From Aphrocallistes beatrix (taxonomy: Eukaryota; Porifera; Hexactinellida; Sceptrulophora; Aphrocallistidae): DNA of 64,000 nt. This document shows positions 10,905-22,662 of this stretch, piece after piece. The number at the start of each line of letters is the position of its first letter. The first letter of the stretch is position 1. The stretch spans positions 1,054,001 to 1,118,000 of the forward strand of contig OY725505.1 in NCBI GenBank assembly GCA_963281255.1, read 5' to 3'. The notes under the pieces were generated by a model. The model searched no databases. It had not been told where the DNA came from and saw nothing but the letters and a program-made list of their open reading frames with translations. A program made the position numbers and the translations under genes.

Positions 10905-11531
10905 CCGGTTGGCAATGGTCACCCTTCCTGATCAGTGCTTACAAGTAGGGCCGGCGCCACAATTTATTTTAAAACTGGTGCAGTTGTTCCGATTGAACGA
11001 ATTGCCCCGGTTCAGTGCCTTCGAGAGGGGGGAGGGGGTGTGCGTATAGTTTCTTGTCAAGATATTCTCTAGCAACCATTTTTGGCAATAAAGATCCTCA
11101 AGTAAACATTGGAAATGTCATTTCATAGCTCAGATAGAACTAGGAAGGGATAGTTTTGGTTTTACTTCCTGTCTTTCCAATTTTGTGAATTTCTGCTTAG
11201 AAATGAATGAATAATAAGATACATTAGATAAATTGCCCTTCCATAGATGGCGAGAATTACCGTATATTGATATTTCAGCTTCTAAGAAAAAATTTCAGGG
11301 GTCCCAAGCTCTTGGCCATGCACTGGTACTTCAGCTTTACATGGACATATCTTTATATTTATGGTGAAAAATATAGTTCCTAAATATAGTTCCTAGAGAA
11401 AATAAAAATTATATATAACTATGAGAATAAACTAAAAGCTGATCTATTCTAACTTTGTGGTGATTCAAGATCGTATTTGTGCCAACGAATTTGTGTCATA
11501 CTTTATCTTAGATTTTTTTCTGCTTAGTGTA
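10905..11531. other. intron 2 sequence with possible hAT end
   Basis: Near 10947, agtagggccggcgccac resembles a hAT terminus, but no partner end or target duplication was found. The rest is unrecognised. Confidence 0.25.
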
Positions 11532-12299
11532 CAGGTGGCTCATAAGTTCTGATACAAGCTTCATTAGGTATACAATTTTTAATACTCAAACAATCTTAGT
11601 TATTATGGTCTTTAGAGATCGTAATTCGAATATTTTCAATGGTTTTAAAAGATTTTTCGAGTCTAAGACCTGGAACTGTGTTTTGTAGGATGAAATTTAT
11701 GGAGAAAAAATGTGTCCTGGCACGCATCGAAAATCGAGAATCAAGGTCACTGCTTCTGTAAAAAATGTCTTTATAATCGATGTTCTATGACGATTTACCA
11801 CCAGATACCTTTTATTCACCATGGAATTATTTCATAAATCCATTGAATTCATTATCAGAAACGAGAGAAAGTTATAATTTCACTAGATCAAATTAGACAC
11901 ATTTAGCAAAATCACCCAAAATTGCACTTTTTTCCACATCACCAAAAATCTGATCCAAATGGTTCTCAATATGTACTGATATAAACATCCTTTAATGCTA
12001 CAAATTTAGAGTGTTCGAGGAAAATGTGAGAGCCAATTTTTCCTAGAATTTGAATACTCTAGAATGATCATTTGGAAAGCAGTGGGCCCTGATTCTCGAT
12101 TTTCGCTGCATGCTAGGACACATTTTTCCCCATAAAAATCACCATCCAAAACATAGTTCCAGGTCTTAGACTAAAAATCTTTTAAAATCATTGAAAATAT
12201 TCTAATTACGATCTCTAAAGATCATAATAACTAAGATTGTTCGAGTATAAGAAATTTTATACCTAATGAAGCTTGGCACAGAACTTATGAGCCACCCCG
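11532..12299. repeat. Tc1/mariner-type MITE with about 200-bp inverted arms
   Basis: Left end caggtggctcataagttctg and right end cagaacttatgagccaccccg, with inverted similarity extending about 200 bp inward (the block with gatctctaaagatc, and the block with cgattttcgatgcgtgccagg). Target TA on both sides (11530-11531, 12300-12301). No transposase frame. Confidence 0.85.
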
Positions 12300-12446
12300 T
12301 ACTAAATGTGCCTCCTTATTTAAAACAACTAGGTAATTTAAATTGAAGAAAATGGGGTGGAGTTTCATGTTAAAGAAGCGTAATAAAAAGAGCTCTGTCA
12401 GTGCTCTGAACAAGCTATAAAGTATATTAAGTAATAAGCTAGTATA

Positions 12447-13044
12447 TCCTTACTATTAAAACTCGATTAATGTATATTTATTTATCCTTACTATTAAAAC
12501 TCGATTATTGTATATTTATATATATATATATATATATATATCTGTAACGAATTGATTGAAGAAACTGCCGGGTGCAGAAGGCTGATTTTTGGCATGTGGG
12601 AGTCTTTTGGCTATGGCTCCAGTAAGTTCTGAGTTCAGAGCAAAATGTCTACTCATCATGGAATTATGACGTCATTGTCACATTTTTAAAAGTTAAGCAA
12701 CACAGTTATTCGGGGATAGCTCAGCCATTATAGGAGATATAAGGCTGAAATTTTAATAGAATCTGTATACTAACATACCTCACATATGATGCAACTATCA
12801 TCAAAAAATGATGACTCATCACTCTGTTATGACGTCATCATTACGCATCAAAAATTTTAAAATTGACAAATTTGGTGATTTTTCGAGTGAAATCGGTTTT
12901 AATAATATCACTAAGATGGACATATTTAGAGATGTTATCTCCCTTATAATTAACCAATGCCACCTCCAGGCGACCGAAGGGAGCCTCCGGCGGACACAAA
13001 GTGTCCGCCAGCCGCGCAGCGCGCAAGCAAGCGAAGCGCGCTTG
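12447..13044 (+). mobile_element. Helitron-like family B copy 1 (complete)
   Basis: Complete copy. The 5' end TCCTTACTATTAAAACTCG occurs twice (12447 and 12485), each preceded by a host A. Then a (TA)n tract and the conserved block starting CTGTAACGAATTGATTG. The 3' part has TGACGTCA sites, the perfect hairpin around GCGGACACAAAGTGTCCGC, and the terminal AAGCGAAGCGCGCTTG followed by host T. The A/T flanks and asymmetrical ends are Helitron features. No coding capacity; reading frames of 60-118 codons across it on either strand are shadows. Confidence 0.7.
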
Positions 13045-13058
13045 TTTATATATATATA

Positions 13059-13539
13059 TGTAACGAATTGATTGAAGAAACTGCCAGGCACAGAAAGCTG
13101 ATTTTTAGCATGTGGGAGTCTTTTGGCTATGACTCCACTAAGTTCTAAGCTCAGAGCAAAATGTCGACTCATCATGGAATTATGACGTCATTGTCACATT
13201 TTTAAAAGTTTAGCAATACAGTTATTCGAGCATAACTCAGGTATTATAGGAGATTGAAGGCTGAAATTTTAATATAATCTGTAGACTAACATATCTCACA
13301 TATGATGCAACTATCATCAAAAAATGATGACTCATCACTCTGTTATGACGTCATCATTACTCATCAAAAATGGACAAATTTGGTGATTTTTCGTGCGATA
13401 TCGATTATAACAGTAGGGCAGACGCATTTAGAGATTTTATCTCCCATATAATTAATCAATGGTGACCACAGGCGTTCGTAGGGCGCCTCCGGCGGAAGTG
13501 TCCGCCAGCCCCGCAGCGCAAGCAAGCGAAGCGCGCTTG
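13059..13539 (+). mobile_element. Helitron-like family B copy 2
   Basis: Tandem second body unit, from the TGTAACGAATTGATTG block to terminal GCGCTTG, lacking the TCCTTAC 5' end. It is separated from copy 1 only by a TA tract, and from copy 3 by a pogo-like MITE. Confidence 0.7.
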
Positions 13540-13557
13540 TATATATATATATATATA

Positions 13558-13867
13558 CAGTACACCCTCGCTAATCCGAACAGCTCTGTGCCAATGATCT
13601 TAAAAATCGTTCGGATTAGTGAATTTGTTCCGATTAGTGAAATAACACTAATTCAATGGGGTATTAACTATAAAAAATTTGAATTGTTGGAATATTAGGA
13701 TAATATTTTGTTATAATTACTTCTTTAATGAGGTTTTTCAATCTTATTGAAGTGTATAATATTATAAACTTTGATTTAAAGCATAGAGGCGAAAAAGATT
13801 ATATTTCGGGTGTTCGGATTAGCGAGGGTTCGGACTAGCGAGGTTCGGATTATGCGAGGGTGTACTG
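13558..13867. repeat. pogo/Tigger-type MITE inserted between family B copies
   Basis: Ends CAGTACACCCTCGCTAATCC and GGATTATGCGAGGGTGTACTG-type (right end ttatgcgagggtgtactg) with target TA on both sides (13556-13557, 13868-13869). Sub-terminal ttcggattag motifs repeat. It landed in the TA tract between two family B units, so it is younger than they are. Confidence 0.85.
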
Positions 13868-13872
13868 TATAT

Positions 13873-14363
13873 CTGTAACGAATTGATTGAAGAAACTGCC
13901 AGGCACAGAAAGCTGATTTTTGGCATGTGGGAGTCTTTTGGCTATGGCTCCACTAGGTTCTAAGCTCAGAGCAAAATGTCGACTCATCATGGAATTATGA
14001 CGTCATTGTCACATTTTTAAAAGTTAAGCAACACAGTTATTCGGGCATAACTCAGCCATTATAGGAGATAGAAGGCTGAAATTTTTAATAGAATCTGTAT
14101 ACTAACACGCCTCACATATGTTGCAACTATCATCAAAAATGATGACTCATCACTCTATCACGTCATCAATACGCATCAAAATTTTAAACTTTTAAAATTT
14201 GGTGATTTTCGAGTGATATCGATTTTCAAACAAAGATGGACATATTTGGGGATGATATATCCCTTATAATTAACCAATGTCACCCTTAGGCGACCGAAGG
14301 GAATCCTCCGGCGGACACGAAGTGTCCGCCAGCCGTGGAGCGCATGCAAGCGAAGCGCGCTTG
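13873..14363 (+). mobile_element. Helitron-like family B copy 3
   Basis: Body unit from CTGTAACGAATTG to CGCGCTTG, then host T. The 3' hairpin reads gcggacacgaagtgtccgc, a compensated change in the loop that keeps the palindrome. Confidence 0.7.
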
Positions 14364-15224
14364 TATAGTATATAAAGGAAAAGGTATGAAATTATCTGGT
14401 CAGCCTACCCTTAGGGTTGTCTGGGCTGGCTTGGTAAACCGACTATAGGACTAGGTATGGCCTACTTAATACTATTAAGTTGACCATGAACTCGGTTATT
14501 TTGGTTTCCTCTGATGCGGTTGATTGGTATGGATTTTTGGATTAATATTTAACCTGATTTTGGAAAATTTGATGATATTCAAATTTTTAGGTCTAATACG
14601 TTTTTATATATCTCCATCGAAAAATGATGAAATTAGCGTATATGTATTTAGAAAATTAAGCAGACCAACTACTCGAACTAATATTGTCTTAGCCATTAAC
14701 CGAGATTTGCAGCGGTTAGCCAGTTAACTAGTTAACCGCATCCAGCCTTGGGTAAGTAAAGCTATAGACTGCGAGCTTTAAGGCATTTTCAAGATTTAAG
14801 GTATAAATTTAGCGATTTTCTGATTTTGTGAGAAATTTCCTCATCAAATGGTTAGTAGCAATTTTATAATGATTGTTACAATAGTAATTTTGGTGTTGAT
14901 AATCGGGCCTGCCCGTTATCCTATAATCAGAAAGAAATCCTAATTGTTCACCATATCCATTCCCGGGTTCCTGCATTTGTTAGTTGTTCAATCCTGGGTA
15001 TTCTGAGATTTACTTGGATTTCAATAATTTTCGCGTTGAATATATTGCTACAAGTAATTATACATTATTCTTAGAACATATTTAATTATTCTAAAGTGCC
15101 TGAATCTAATAAACATGAATAAATCGTTTCAATGAAGATATTAATATTTAATAATTGTAAAGTAAGATTAATTCACTGAATTTAAAAGAATGTGAATTGA
15201 CTTTGCAATAACCTTTTATTATTA
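14364..15224. other. intron 2 spacer in the family B cluster
   Basis: No recognised gene. The stretch 14390-14755 has possible inverted hints (ggctggcttggtaaaccg and ggttagccagttaac) but no clean ends. The 67-codon frame at 14524 has no family similarity. Confidence 0.3.
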
Positions 15225-15710
15225 CAAGCGCGCTTCGCTTGCTTGCGCAGCGCGGCTAGTGGACAGTTTGTGTCCGTCGGAGGCGCCCTTTGGGTACCTA
15301 GGCTCACATTGATTAATTATAAGGGAGATAACATCTCTAAATATGTATGTCTTACTGTTAAAATCGATATCACTCGAAAAATCATTAAATTAGTCAAATT
15401 TTAAATTTTTTGATGCATAATGATGACGTCATTGCATAGTGATGAGTCATCATTTTTTGATGATAGTCGTATCAATTGTGAATAATATTAATATACATAT
15501 TCTAAAATTTCAACCTTCTATCACCTAAAATGGAGTTATAGCAGAAAAACTGAAAATTGTAATTATAAAAAGGTGATAATGACGTCATAATTCAACGATG
15601 AGTGGACATTTTCGTCTAAGCTCAGAACTTACTGGAGCCATAGCCAAAAAAAACCCACATGCCAAAAATCAGCTTTCTGTGCTTGGCAGTTTATTCAATC
15701 AATTCGTTAT
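15225..15710 (-). mobile_element. Helitron-like family B copy 4
   Basis: Reverse-orientation body, read from CAAGCGCGCTTCGC to the reverse of the GTAACGAATTG block. It diverges more than neighbouring copies, for example in the GC-rich 3' hairpin. Confidence 0.65.
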
Positions 15711-15725
15711 ATATATATATATATA

Positions 15726-16195
15726 CAAGCCCGCTTTGCTTGCTTGGGCTGCGCGGCTGGCGGAAACTTTGTAGGCGCCTGTGGTCACCATTATTTAGTT
15801 ATGTGGGAGATAACATCTCTAAATACGTCTGTCCTACTGCTATAATCGATATCGCACAAAAAATCACCAAATTTTAAAATTTTAAAATTTTTGATGCGTA
15901 TTGATGACGTGATAGAGTGATGAATCATCATTTTTGAGGATAGTTGCAACATATGTGAGGCGTGTTAGTATACAGATTCTATTAAAATTTCAGCCTTCTA
16001 TCTCCTATAATGGCTGAGTTATGCTCGAATAACTGTACTGCTTAACTTATAAAAATGTACAATGACGTCATAATTCCATGATGAGTCGACATTTTTGTCT
16101 GAACTCAGAACTTACTGGAGCCATAGCCAAAAAACTCCCACATGCCAAAATTTAGCTTTCTAGGACTGACAGTTTCTTAAATCAATTCGTTACAG
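15726..16195 (-). mobile_element. Helitron-like family B copy 5
   Basis: Reverse body unit directly after copy 4 across a TA tract. Part of the 3' hairpin is deleted (ggcggaaactttgtaggcgcc), and the rest including TGACGTCA sites is kept. Confidence 0.65.
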
Positions 16196-16240
16196 ATATA
16201 TATATCCTTACTATTAAAACTCGATTAATATTTGTATATA

Positions 16241-16791
16241 CAAGCGCGCTTCGCGCTTGCTTGCGCTGCGCGGCTTGCGGACACTTTGTGTCCGCCGGAG
16301 GCTCCCTTCGGTCGCCTGGAGTCACATTGGTTAATTATAAGGGAGATAACATCTCTAAATATGTCTGTTCTACTGTGCTAATCGATATCACTCGAAAAAT
16401 CACCAAATTTGTCAATTTTAAAATTTTTGATGCGTAATGATGACGTCATAACAAAGTGATGAGTCATCATTTTTTGATGAAAGTCGCATCATATGTGAGG
16501 TATGTTAGTATACAGATTCTATTAAAATTTCAGCCTTCTATCTCCTATAATGGCTGAGTTATGCCCGAATAACTGTGTTGCTTAACTTTTAAAAATGTGA
16601 CAATGACGTCATAATTCCATGATGAGTCGACATTTTGCTCTGAGCTCAGAACTTACTAGAGCCATAGCCAAAATACTCCCACATGCCAAAAATTAGCTTT
16701 CTATGACCTGCAGTTTCTTCAATCAATTCGTTACAGATATATATATATATATATATACACATACACAATAATCGAGTTTTAATAGTAAGGA
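16241..16791 (-). mobile_element. Helitron-like family B copy 6 (complete)
   Basis: Complete reverse copy: CAAGCGCGC at 16241 to the reverse of TCCTTACTATTAAAACTCG ending at 16791, both flanked by the expected A/T. An extra, oppositely oriented TCCTTACT end lies just outside the 3' terminus at 16205, so the pair reads as an inverted repeat around the copy. Confidence 0.7.
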
Positions 16792-16802
16792 TATATATAT
16801 AT

Positions 16803-17295
16803 CTGTTACGAATTGATTGAAGAAACTGCCAGGCGCAGAAAGCTGATTTTTGGCATGTAGGAGTCTTTTGGCTATGGCTCCAGTAAGTTCTGAGCTCAGA
16901 CGAAAATGTCGACTCATCATGGAATTATGACGTCATTATCACATTTTTAAAAGTTAAGCAATACAGTAATTGGAGCATAACTCAGCCATTATAGGAGATA
17001 GAAGGCTGAAATTTTAATAGAATCTGTATACTAACATATCTCACATATGATTCAACTCTCATCCAAATATGATGACTCATCACTCTGTTATTACCTCATC
17101 ATTACACATCAAAATTTTAAAATTGATAAATTTGGTGATTTTTCGTGCTATATAGATTATAACAGTAGGACAGATGTATTTAGAGATGCTATATCCCTTA
17201 TAATCAACCAATGTGACCCCAGGCGACCGAAGGGAGCCTCCGGCGGACACAAAGTGTCCGCCAGCCGCGCAGCGCAAGCAAGCGAAGCGCGCTTG
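16803..17295 (+). mobile_element. Helitron-like family B copy 7
   Basis: Forward body ending GCGCTTG at 17295, followed after a TA tract by an inverted TCCTTACT end (17321-17343), then a short reverse 3'-end fragment (17345-17390). Similar extra ends occur beside copies 6 and the copy at 31.2 kb. Confidence 0.65.
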
Positions 17296-17559
17296 TATAT
17301 ATATATATCCCCACACACATTAATCGAGTTTTAATAGTAAGGATACAAGCACGCTTCGTATGTTTTCGCGGTGCGGCTGGCGCGGCTCCCTCAACCTATC
17401 TATCATTTTCTCAGAATGAACTATCCTTATTATTCCATTTACATGTTCATTCTAAACAACTCTTCATTTCTGAGTTACGGGCACCTTAGTTTTTGAAGTG
17501 GTTTACTACTACTACTTTTGTCCCACTTTTTAATTTGCGAAAATTAGCCAAAAATCCAC

Positions 17560-18115
17560 TAATAGTGGGATGACATTAGATTAGACCAATATGATACATT
17601 GTCTGTTAACTCGTAAACTTATTGAATTTAGACATTTAAATTATACTACCGTTTAGTAAGAAGAAGTCTATTGGCTATCAAATCGAATCAAAAATGAATG
17701 TCTAGCTCTCGCGGTTTTCAAGATATGGCTCCAAATGACCAAATACGTTTTCATTGCAACATTTCATGAAAAAATCCCGATTTTTAGCATAAACCCATTC
17801 ACTGCTCAGTTCTATGCGAAAAATTTTATAATAAAAACATTTAGATGTGCTCTTAATTAAATGGTCTGTGGAAATCGCTAAATTTGTCACAAATATAACT
17901 TATTGCACAATCATATGACAACTAATTTAATTCTAACATCGCATATTGGTACTTTGACACCATATTTATATATGCTATTAATACATTAAAAAGCTCTATT
18001 CTGCCTGGTTAATGATTTTATTCAACTCATGTATTAGTTTAGTAATCTTCTATCGCATCCATAGTCCAAAATTCGTAAATAAACTGTGAGACCTTATATG
18101 TAGTATGCTATGATA
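17560..18115. repeat. family C fold-back element, partial
   Basis: Shares long blocks with the 54771-55637 element: catttagatgtgctctt, aaatcgctaaatttgtcacaaatataac, ccatatttatatatgctatt, gcatccatagtccaaaatt, and the end gtgagaccttatatgtagtatgctatg. One end is lost. Confidence 0.7.
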
Positions 18116-18144
18116 TATATATATACGTATATATATAAGCGCCG

Positions 18145-18430
18145 GGGCTCGAATAAGCGTCGGACGCCGGGGCATTTTAGTTCTCTGAACATCATATCAA
18201 ACTAGTATTCTTAGTAGTGGCATATATACAAGTGCTTTTTAAAGATTACATTAGCCTTTTTTAATAGAACTAACATTCTCAGTTGTGGCAAAAATAAAAG
18301 TGCCAGTCAATGTAGTAAACAAAAACAAAGAGCGCCGGGTCAAAATAGCGAATGAAAAAAATAAGCGCCGGGTCTAAAGGGTGCACGAAATAAATAAGCT
18401 CCCGGGCGCTTATTCGAAGTAATACGCTAG
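18145..18430. repeat. MITE with AAGCGCCGGG ends
   Basis: Left part ataagcgccggggctcgaataagcg and right part gggcgcttattcgaagtaata are inverted. The motif aataagcgccgggtctaaagggtg recurs at 57750, so the two belong to one family. Confidence 0.5.
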
Positions 18431-18563
18431 TTCGAATTGCGGATTTAGGAAATAGTTCGACTTTTTATCATTAGGATTAATGGTGTTTTTTATTCGAAAT
18501 ATTTACTTTTTTGAAAGTCGAATTACTATTTCCGATTTTGGTTCGAACTATTTCCACCATACC
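18421..18563. repeat. short fold-back repeat, family F copy 1
   Basis: Contains ggatttaggaaatagttcgac, atcattaggattaatggt, gaactatttccaccatacc. The same blocks in the same order are at 25486-25640. Confidence 0.55.
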
Positions 18564-18611
18564 ATATCTGTTTGAAGATGCAAAGAACAACTTTATACAA
18601 GCAATACATAC

Positions 18612-19143
18612 GTGGATTGCCAAGATCTAGCTATGAAAACATTCGGTTATCCTGATGTCAAGACGTCTGATGAAGCAATGAAACGGGCTCAAGTGCTGAT
18701 ACGTTTACAAAGCGAATCAATGGAAAAGGACGGAGAAGTTGCAGTAGTAAAGATTACTAAACATGGTAGGGAAAATAATGAGAATACCGAGATGCAAATG
18801 CTGAATAGTGCAGTAAGGAAGATCACAGAGCAATTAGTTACCTTAGATTACATGTAAAATAACAATGTAGTGTGTAGCGTGGATGACCACCGTACCAATT
18901 GGAGACCAAGTCCAAGGAGAAGAGAAGGTTATCAAAGTACTTACAGAAGAGGGAATGGATACGGATACTTCACCAAAGAAAGGAGGGACAGAGAGATTAT
19001 ATGCTATTCATGTGGAAGAGAATGACACATCGCACGGGAGTGTGCTCAAAGAATTGAGAGACAGTCGATGCTACAATTGTGGAAGTTTTGGACATGGGGT
19101 AAGGAGTTGCCCCAAACCGCCAACAGGGAATCCTTTAAACTAG
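18612..19143 (+). pseudogene. gypsy Gag remnant with two zinc knuckles
   Basis: The N-terminal open segment (18612-18857) has no clear motif. Two CX2CX4HX4C zinc knuckles follow. The first (about 18985-19035) reads CYSCGRE-stop-HIAREC, preceded by an arginine-rich stretch. The second, CYNCGSFGHGVRSC (about 19067-19110), is in a different frame. An in-frame stop inside knuckle 1 and a frameshift between the knuckles inactivate the gene. The 86-codon frame starting at 18883 is therefore mostly a shadow frame; only its end is real Gag. Confidence 0.75.
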
Positions 19144-19244
19144 GAGGGGATCATCGGGAGAGTCGAGATGAATCCCCAGATTTTCAACAAAGGGCTCATT
19201 TTTATGAAGAATATCATATTATTTGTGATAGATAAGTACCAACA

Positions 19245-19850
19245 ATGCAATTTCATCATAATCATGTTGCACTGGGAAAGTTACCGGAAACACCAAAACT
19301 GTTCATTGAAGTGAGTGGAGTCAAGTGTCAAGCCTTACTCGATAGCGGAGCTAGTGTTAGTTTGATTTCAGAGATTACATTTAACAAGTGTTCGAATCCT
19401 ATTTTGAGAACTGTTGACCTCAGAAAACTACAGACTGCTAATGGTAGCAAGATGAATTTGGTCGCTGAAGTTTGTTTAGAAATATCAACTGGCGGACTTC
19501 GTTCTTCACAATAGTTTGTGGTCGTTTCATCCTTAGTGGAAGAATGTATATTGGGGATAGATTTTCTTGTGAAACATCAAATTGATCTAGATTTTGATCG
19601 AAGAATTGTAAAAAGTCCATCATTTGGAGCAGTTGAGATGTCAAATAAAATAGATTTGAGCAAAGGAAGGAACTCCAATTTTTACGTAACTTTTCCTATT
19701 CATTCAGAATTCTGCTTTGAGAAACTTACATTACAAAATTCTTCTGATTTAGGGGATAATGATGATTGGGAGTGCCTGGAGTTGTTCCTGATTATCGGAA
19801 TGCACCAGTGTTTGAGTTGCCTATTGCACAAGACGATTTTGTGGGATTAA
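19245..19850 (+). pseudogene. gypsy aspartic protease remnant
   Basis: The retropepsin active site is visible as ALLDSGASVSLIS (near 19330). After a stop at about 19514, the next open segment contains CILGIDFLVKH, the ILG motif that ends retroviral-type proteases. The region then leads, through further stops, into the reverse transcriptase. Confidence 0.8.
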
Positions 19851-19872
19851 TTCACGAATTTAAGGACCTGTT

Positions 19873-20531
19873 TTGTCGGTTCCTAGGGTTGCTAAGGTAG
19901 ATCTGTTTCAAATAATAACAGGCAATGGAGGTGCAGTTAGGACTCCACCCCGAATAGTTCCTCAAGCTTATCAGGAAGAAGTCAGCCTACAAATAGATGA
20001 AATGCTAAGAAAAGATATTATTAGAATATCTTGTAGTTCTTGGTTGTCCCCTCCAGTTATGGTGAAGAAAAAAGATGGTTCACTCAGATTCTGTATCGAT
20101 TATCGAGACTTAAATAAGGTTACGCAGAAAGATACTTATCCACTTCCTCTTCCGGATCAAGCTCAGAACAAATTACATGGTATGAAGTATTTCACCAAAT
20201 TAGGCCTAAAATCTGGGTATTGGCGGAGATTTCAGTTCGGGAGTGTGACAAAGAGAAAACTGCATTCTCACCTGGTCCTGGGATGAGATTATACGAAATC
20301 AATGTGTTGCCATTCGGGCTGGCTGGAGGACCAAGTTCTTTCTAACGTATAATGGACAAAGTACTACGGGGTCTGGAGAGGTTCAAAGATAATTTCATCG
20401 ATGACATTCTCATATTCTCACAAGATAAGATTTCTCATATAGCAGCATCTATAGCTGAACCATTGAACCGTCTGCTCAAGACGAATGTCGTTTTTACGTG
20501 GGATGATCAGAAGGAAACAGCTTTTCAGAGG
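19873..20531 (+). pseudogene. gypsy reverse transcriptase remnant
   Basis: Clear RT blocks: [50 protein letters not shown], then after a frameshift near 20280 NVLPFGLAGGPSSF, and FIDDILIFSQ at the YxDD active site (Y replaced by F-I). In [11 protein letters not shown] the catalytic Asp of the usual KLDLKSGY is Gly. The segment between FSQ and the connection domain (ISHIAASIAEPLNRLLK) is deleted. Confidence 0.88.
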
Positions 20532-20569
20532 TAAAGGAAATACTGACTTGGAAATACTGACCACCATTT

Positions 20570-20940
20570 TTGCAATGCCCAGTTTTTAGAAAACGGTTCC
20601 AGCTGTACACAGATGCCAGTGGAACTGGTTTAGGCGCAGTTTTGGAACAGGATGGACACGTTATCGCTTATTTTACCAGAGCTTTGCGAAGTGCGGAACG
20701 GAACTATAGCACTATTGAGCAAGAGTGCCTTGCTATTGTGGAGTCATTGAACGATTCCGTCATTACTTAATTGGGAAGAGGTTTGATATAATTACCGATC
20801 ACAAGCCTTTGGAGTGGTTGCAAACGCAAAAAGCTATAGGACGCTTATGGCGATGGTCGGTGCATATACAAGAGTATGACTTAAATTAAGTATAGAAAGG
20901 GTAGAGAAAACTGCAATGCAGATGCGTTGTCACGCTTGCA
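20570..20940 (+). pseudogene. gypsy RNase H remnant
   Basis: [18 protein letters not shown] carries the first RNase H Asp, followed by [20 protein letters not shown] with the catalytic Glu. After a frameshift near 20755, ITDHKPLEWLQTQK and NADALSR continue in another frame. This is the Ty3/gypsy-type RNase H order. Confidence 0.85.
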
Positions 20941-21239
20941 CGGTGGAGAGAAAGAAGGAAGTTGCTCCGAAAGTGAACATGAGTCCAGATTTTGAAGGAC
21001 TACGAAATGACCAGATAAATGACAAGTTGATTGGAAGAGCCATAATGGAATTGGAAGCAGTACCTAGGAAAGAACAGTTTATAGGACCTCTGTGGGATGT
21101 TCAGGAGTTCAACCTGTTCAAACAAATCCAGTCTCAGCTCCTGCTAGTAAGGGAGTGTTGCTACGGAACTATAAGGTAGAGCCGTTTTCGAGTCTCACTA
21201 GTGTAGTAATAGTACTTGAAAAAATGAAACGAGAATACC

Positions 21240-22256
21240 TTGAATGCGCCCATGACGAAGCAGAGCATCAAGGTGTTGAAAGGGCACCAGATCGTTTGAA
21301 AATAATGGCTTATTGGGTTGGAATGACGGTTTCGGTAAATGAATATGTTAATTCGTGCGAGAAGTGTCAGAAAGCCAAGTTACCACTTCCTACTAGAGTA
21401 CCCTTGTTAAATACTCCATGGGGAAGACCTATACAGATGATGCAAGTTGATGTGTTGGAATTACCTCTTAGTTCAAAGGGGATAGATATTTGCTAGTAAT
21501 AAAATATTCTTTTTCTAAATGGCTCGAGGCATATCCGATGGAAAATCAGAGAGCGGAAACTATTCGAATTTATTGGTATAAACTTTCTCAAGGTTAGGTA
21601 TTCCGGAATATATTCATTCTGATCAAGGAGCAAACTTTGAATCGGGTTTGGTAAAAGAGACATGCAGAGCATTAGGGATACGGAAAACACATACTTCGGC
21701 TTATCATCCGCAAGTGAACTCATTAGTTGAAAAAAGTAATCGGACTATTTTGCAAATGTTAAGGTGTTATGTAGAAGAAGGTTGGGAATGGGAATAATAC
21801 CTCCCTTTGGTCATATACGCTTATCGTACTACAAAACATAAAAAACATTCCAACTCATGCATGGACGCGATCCTTCGGGAATTAACGAATTGCAAGAGTC
21901 TACAATGCATGATCCAAACTTCATACGAGAGGTATTTACGTAATAAGCTTGCTGTCTTAAGGGATTTCGTTGAAGGTCACAATGCAGAGGTGCAAAGCCA
22001 ATAAAAGAGGTACTATGATAATAGATCTCATCTAAATGAGTTGTCAAGTTGTCAATTTGAGATTTGTGAATACCTGTTGCCCTCCATTCCACAGAGAGGA
22101 GTAGCCCGGAAGTTAAGTGATAGGTGGGAAGAAGGATGGAGAGTCGCTGAAGTAAAGGGACCTGTCAGTGTTGAAATTCGGCATCTAGATGGACGAAGTA
22201 GGCAGTTCATATCAACAGACTTCGACACCATGTTCAACGGAGAGACACACGAATGA
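21240..22256 (+). pseudogene. gypsy integrase remnant
   Basis: An HHCC zinc-binding region (HDEAEHQGVERAPDRLK ... CEKCQKAK) is followed by the catalytic core: QMMQVDVLEL (first Asp), HSDQGANFES (second Asp), and HPQVNSLVEKSNRT (Glu). KLSDRWEEGWRVAEVKGPVSV near 22110-22190 resembles the C-terminal GPY/F module. Stops near 21495 and 21797 and frame changes break the gene. Pol ends with RRLPDRYGDYVLY and a stop at about 22620. Confidence 0.85.
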
Positions 22257-22650
22257 ACACAAACGATCCATCAACGGAAGTTTGAATGCCATTACAGCCG
22301 TTCCATCCTTTTGCAGGAGAAACTAGAAGTATTAGCCCAAGCAAAGGGGTACTGATTCCTGATGATGAAAATCAGTTAAACAGAGTACCTTCACTAGCTG
22401 ATATTACTACCCATAACAGGTCATGTAACGGAACGAACTTTTCAAATCCCAATACTGATTCACAATTGAAGATGAACAGGAATATTTACCAAACTGATCG
22501 TTACCGTCCAATGGATTAGGATGGGATCCAAAAAATACAAGTACTCCTGAAAAGAAGAGTATGTGGCGATCACAACGGATACGAAGGTTGCCAGACAGGT
22601 ATGGAGATTATGTACTATACTGACGAGGAGATAAACTCGAGGACGAGTTT

Positions 22651-22661
22651 GAGGGGGGGAA
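22651..22661 (+). promoter_or_regulatory. gypsy polypurine tract
   Basis: gaggggggaaga directly before the LTR, the expected plus-strand primer site. Confidence 0.65.
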
Positions 22662-22662
22662 G

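Noticed and set aside
12520-12541. TA tracts as promoters
   Set aside because: They are microsatellites inside family B copies, repeated at each one.
12960-13044. Repeated GC-rich palindromes as CRISPR or bacterial terminators
   Set aside because: Spacing and context are those of a dispersed transposon 3' end in eukaryotic introns.
12808-13175. Frames of 60-118 codons on both strands in family B repeats
   Set aside because: They recur at matching positions in other copies, overlap on both strands, and follow the repeat's GC-rich 3' module. No protein family similarity.
18883-19066. Gag frame before the second zinc knuckle as real coding sequence
   Set aside because: The true Gag frame here is a different one, which has the arginine-rich stretch and the first knuckle; this frame is right only after the frameshift.
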